DNA of 10,170 bases from Bacteroidales bacterium. GTDB taxonomy: Bacteria; Bacteroidota; Bacteroidia; Bacteroidales; Dysgonomonadaceae. The notes beneath the pieces are model-generated. The model was given only the letters and a program-made list of their open reading frames with translations. It was not told where the DNA came from and did no database searches. The stretch is taken from positions 1 through 10,170 of the forward strand of contig JAAZMQ010000180.1 in assembly GCA_012798745.1 (NCBI GenBank), in the 5' to 3' direction. The translations under genes were made by a program, and so were the position numbers. Shown here in pieces: positions 8,315-10,170 of the stretch; position 1 is the stretch's first letter, and every line of letters starts with the position of its first letter.

Positions 8315-9289
8315 TTAATCCCTAAAGTACAACTCGATGGTTGTTCCGCGCATCTCATAACGCATAGGTGAAGTAAGTGACAAAATATCCAATGTATTTC
8401 TTATGCTGCTCATCCCCAAAGTTCCTGAAAAACGTATAGAGCGCAACTTATCCGAAGCAAAACGAATATCAACATTGAAAATGCGCGATAAGGTACGAGC
8501 AATATCTTCAAACGACTGATTATCGAAATATAAGTTTCCGTTTTTCCACTGTACATAATCATCGGCACGCACGGAATCCATAAAGAGAATTTGAGTTGCC
8601 TTATCAAAGATTGCTCGCTGGTTTTCTCCCAAAATTTGTTCATACCCCGAAGCGTTAACCTTTATTTTTCCTTCAACCAACACAGCAAAGGACTGTTTAT
8701 CTTCAGGGTAAGAACGAACATTGAAGGATGTTCCCAATGCTTGAACATCCATCGATTCCGTTTTTACGATAAAAGGTCGATCCTTGTCTTTTGCTGCTTC
8801 GAAGTAAGCCTCACCTTCCAAAAAAACCAGCCGTTTCTTCTGATTAAATTCAGCATTGTATGAAATTTTTGAACCTGAATTTATCCATACTTTACTTCCA
8901 TCAGGAAGAACAACTTTAGCTTTTTCTCCATATCCTGCAATGATGATGGTGGGATGAATATTACCCTGTTTTTTTTGAGTAAAATGATATACAGATAATG
9001 CAGAAACAAGTGGTAAAACGAAAAATGCGGCCCATTGGAGAACTTTCTTCCAATTCTTTTGAATAAAATGCCTTTTTTTATTTATGGAAATATCTCGACT
9101 AATATTTTCAAACAACTGTCGCTGAACATTTTCGTCAAATGAAGAATCAGAACGACGTAATTGATCTTCAAAAAGATACTGTATTTGCCTGTCATTACGT
9201 ATCAGTGTCAACAATTGCTCGATTTCCTCTACAGACGCTTCATTCCTTAAATATTTTTCAAATAAGATGGTGTAGTTTTTCTTCTTCAT
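8315..9289 (-). CDS. FecR family anti-sigma factor (DUF4974-type C-terminus)
   Basis: This 324-residue inner-membrane regulator would hold the adjacent ECF sigma factor inactive until the SusC STN domain signals across the periplasm. A cytoplasmic helical N-terminus (about 1-80) is followed by one transmembrane segment (about 83-103, VLQWAAFFVLPLVSALSVY). The periplasmic FecR domain (about 120-213) has the family blocks VVLPDGSKVWINSGSKISY, FLEGEAYFEAAKD and VQALGTSFNVRSY. The C-terminal region (about 253-321, YFDNQSFEDIARTLSRIFNV onward) matches the DUF4974 domain typical of Bacteroidota FecR proteins and resembles an STN fold. Length is in the usual range of about 300-400 residues. It follows the sigma gene by 69 bases and precedes susC by 209, the common sigma-FecR-SusC order. 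Family identity is certain from the motifs; the specific partners are inferred from adjacency. The ATG at 9289 is chosen because it gives a full N-terminus. Confidence 0.95.
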   Translation of the reverse strand: MKKKNYTILFEKYLRNEASVEEIEQLLTLIRNDRQIQYLFEDQLRRSDSSFDENVQRQLFENISRDISINKKRHFIQKNWKKVLQWAAFFVLPLVSALSVYHFTQKKQGNIHPTIIIAGYGEKAKVVLPDGSKVWINSGSKISYNAEFNQKKRLVFLEGEAYFEAAKDKDRPFIVKTESMDVQALGTSFNVRSYPEDKQSFAVLVEGKIKVNASGYEQILGENQRAIFDKATQILFMDSVRADDYVQWKNGNLYFDNQSFEDIARTLSRIFNVDIRFASDKLRSIRFSGTLGMSSIRNTLDILSLTSPMRYEMRGTTIELYFRD

Positions 9290-9308
9290 TTTCTATTGTC
9301 TCTTATTT

Positions 9309-9318
9309 ATTATACAAT
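9309..9318 (-). promoter_or_regulatory. Shared 10-mer ATTGTATAAT upstream of the fecR-like gene
   Basis: Second occurrence of the 10-mer found before susC, here ending 19 bases before the fecR-like ATG and inside the 69-bp gap after the sigma gene. TTACGATT (9327-9320) is also shared, separated from the 10-mer by two bases. It could mark a separate promoter for the anti-sigma gene. It could equally be chance similarity. Confidence 0.2.
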
Positions 9319-9358
9319 TAATCGTAACGTTTTCGCTAACAAGAAACATATTTTTATA

Positions 9359-9949
9359 TTAAATTAACAGTGCTATAAAAAGAAAAAGCAATTTATCGCG
9401 ATTTTTTTGGAACTCTTTTCGTATAAATTTCATTGCCAACGAGAGCTGAGTTTCCACAGTGCTTACTGAAATATTTAAGATTTTTGCAATCTGTTTGTTG
9501 GTAAAACCTTCTTTTTTTCTTAAAATGAATATTTCCTTCCTTGAAGGAGGTAATTGTTCGATGAGTTCGTCAAAAAATTCATCCAACCACTTGCGGTTAA
9601 GTGCTTCTTCTGTAGAATTATCAAGATTGATCTGATTTTCAGAAAGCATTTTCTGATACGCAAACTCGATAGTTTGCCGCTGATATTTATTGATCAACAT
9701 ATTTTTTGCAATTGTAGAAAGATAAAAATAAACAGATTTTTCCGGATGTATTTGCTCACGCACCTCCCATAATTTTATAAATGCATCCTGAACGATTTCT
9801 TCAGCCAAATATTTATCCCCATGAGAAAGGGTCATGATAAAATTATACAGCTTCCCACTGTATCGATAATAAATTTTCTCGAAAGCTTTGGAGGAACCGT
9901 TCCGAAGATCCATCAAATCATGTATTTCATCTTTTGGACGGAGGAGCAT
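9359..9949 (-). CDS. ECF-type RNA polymerase sigma factor
   Basis: This 196-residue extracytoplasmic-function sigma factor directs RNA polymerase to the promoters of its own locus once released by FecR. Region sigma2 spans about residues 22-90, with the conserved helix AEEIVQDAFIKLWE (49-62). Region sigma4 spans about 125-180, with QLPPSRKEIFILRKKEG leading to the helix-turn-helix NKQIAKILNISVSTVETQL (151-169). No sigma1 or sigma3 is present, as expected for ECF factors. The protein ends in a hydrophobic tail, LLFLFIALLI (187-196), which follows the DNA-binding part and is often seen in Bacteroidota ECF sigmas next to FecR genes. The ATG at 9949 gives a typical N-terminus; a start at Met13 is possible but would cut close to sigma2. 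A TAnnTTTG-type element lies about 25 bases upstream of the ATG, suggesting basal transcription by the main sigma factor. Confidence 0.96.
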   Translation of the reverse strand: MLLRPKDEIHDLMDLRNGSSKAFEKIYYRYSGKLYNFIMTLSHGDKYLAEEIVQDAFIKLWEVREQIHPEKSVYFYLSTIAKNMLINKYQRQTIEFAYQKMLSENQINLDNSTEEALNRKWLDEFFDELIEQLPPSRKEIFILRKKEGFTNKQIAKILNISVSTVETQLSLAMKFIRKEFQKNRDKLLFLFIALLI

Positions 9950-9973
9950 GATTTTTTTCCCTTTTAATCATAA

Positions 9974-10000
9974 CAAAAATATAACAAAACTGATTACAAA
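9974..10000 (-). promoter_or_regulatory. Candidate Bacteroidota housekeeping promoter for the sigma gene
   Basis: On the minus strand TATTTTTG (9981-9974) is a perfect match to the -7 consensus TAnnTTTG of Bacteroides promoters. A TTTG (10000-9997) could serve as the -33 element, but the spacer is 15 bases, shorter than the usual 19-21 or so. The -7 element ends 24 bases before the ATG, which would give a short untranslated leader. It lies between the right repeat and the sigma gene. Confidence 0.4.
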
Positions 10001-10008
10001 GCTAGAAA

Positions 10009-10043
10009 AAACATCGGCCATCTTTTACGATTGACCGATGTTT
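10009..10043 (-). terminator. Hairpin terminator upstream of the sigma gene (in the right repeat)
   Basis: The stem AAACATCGG (10009-10017) / CCGATGTTT (10035-10043) is identical to that of the left copy, with a 17-base loop. On the minus strand the stem runs into six consecutive T residues, a better intrinsic terminator tail than the left copy has. It would end transcription of a minus-strand gene coming from the right edge and so insulate the sigma gene from readthrough. Confidence 0.55.
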
Positions 10044-10072
10044 CACTTAAAAATTGCAATGAACAAGATATT
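10009..10072. repeat. 64-bp direct repeat, right copy
   Basis: Same orientation and length as the copy at 314-377, with 60 of 64 bases identical. Together the two copies bracket the complete polysaccharide locus, about 9.63 kb lying between them. On the minus strand this copy begins 29 bases after the TAA at 10102, almost the same offset as the left copy has from its upstream stop (28 bases). Outside the 64 bases the flanks show no clear alignment. Confidence 0.9.
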
Positions 10073-10101
10073 CGCTGCTGTTTAAAGCGATAGTTTTTTG
10101 A

Positions 10102-10170
10102 TTATCTGTTAGGTGTCTGCCATATTTTCGTCTGAGCACACGTTACTTTATCGACCAAATCTCCTACTTG
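10102..10170 (-). CDS. Possible C-terminal end of an unidentified minus-strand gene (partial)
   Basis: Only one minus-strand frame stays open from the right edge, giving 22 residues, QVGDLVDKVTCAQTKIWQTP then NR, before a TAA at 10104-10102. The composition looks protein-like (VGDLVDKV, TKIW), and a hairpin terminator follows 58 bases after the stop, which supports a real gene end. I do not recognise the protein, and the stretch is too short to exclude chance. It could also be a remnant left by a rearrangement at the repeat. Confidence 0.35.
   Translation of the reverse strand, partial: QVGDLVDKVTCAQTKIWQTPNR

Noticed and set aside
8410..9321. Frames at 8410-8643 (-), 8591-8863 (+) and 9139-9321 (+) within or around the FecR-type gene
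   Set aside because: They are alternative-frame shadows of a gene whose motifs are complete from end to end.
9327..9343. Imperfect palindrome around AACGTTTTCGCTAAC in the sigma-fecR gap as an operator
   Set aside because: The two arms do not pair well and nothing similar appears in the susC leader.
314..10072. The 64-bp repeats as the ends of an insertion sequence or composite transposon
   Set aside because: They are direct rather than terminal inverted repeats, there is no transposase between them, and no target-site duplication can be seen around them.

Overview
The window is AT-rich Bacteroidota DNA, most likely from a member of the order Bacteroidales. The evidence is a TonB-dependent SusC protein with its SusD partner, an ECF sigma/FecR pair whose anti-sigma ends in a DUF4974-like region, lipoprotein signals with acidic residues after the cysteine, no visible Shine-Dalgarno sequences, and one TAnnTTTG-type promoter element. 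No species can be named from the sequence alone.

Layout. Positions 1-292 (+) hold the last 97 or so codons of argS, a housekeeping arginyl-tRNA synthetase. A 113-bp convergent gap follows, containing the first copy of a 64-bp repeat with a hairpin. From 406 to 9949 everything is on the minus strand and forms one polysaccharide utilization locus. In transcription order it encodes an ECF sigma factor (9949-9359), a FecR-type anti-sigma factor (9289-8315), a SusC transporter with an N-terminal STN signalling domain (8105-4845), a SusD glycan-binding lipoprotein (4832-3321), a GH30 glycosidase lipoprotein (3308-1809) and a surface-glycan-binding-like lipoprotein (1770-406). The second copy of the 64-bp repeat (10009-10072) lies just upstream of the sigma gene, followed by the possible 3' end of another minus-strand gene at the right edge.

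How the genes work together (inference from families and gene order). The outer-membrane SusC/SusD pair would bind and import an oligosaccharide. The GH30 enzyme, probably a surface lipoprotein, would cut the polysaccharide outside, and the last lipoprotein would help hold it. When SusC is loaded, its STN domain would signal to FecR, which releases the sigma factor to transcribe susC-susD-GH30-SGBP. The order SusC-SusD-GH30-lipoprotein recalls the beta-1,6-glucan locus of Bacteroides thetaiotaomicron (BT3310-BT3313, from memory), so fungal or yeast beta-1,6-glucan is the leading substrate guess. No GH3 beta-glucosidase is present in the window.

The most unusual structural point is that the whole locus is bracketed by two 64-bp direct repeats (60 of 64 bases identical). 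Each repeat sits 28-29 bases past a minus-strand stop codon and each carries the same hairpin. This may mark a cassette gained by recombination, or it may be a repeated terminator. No integrase or transposase is present.
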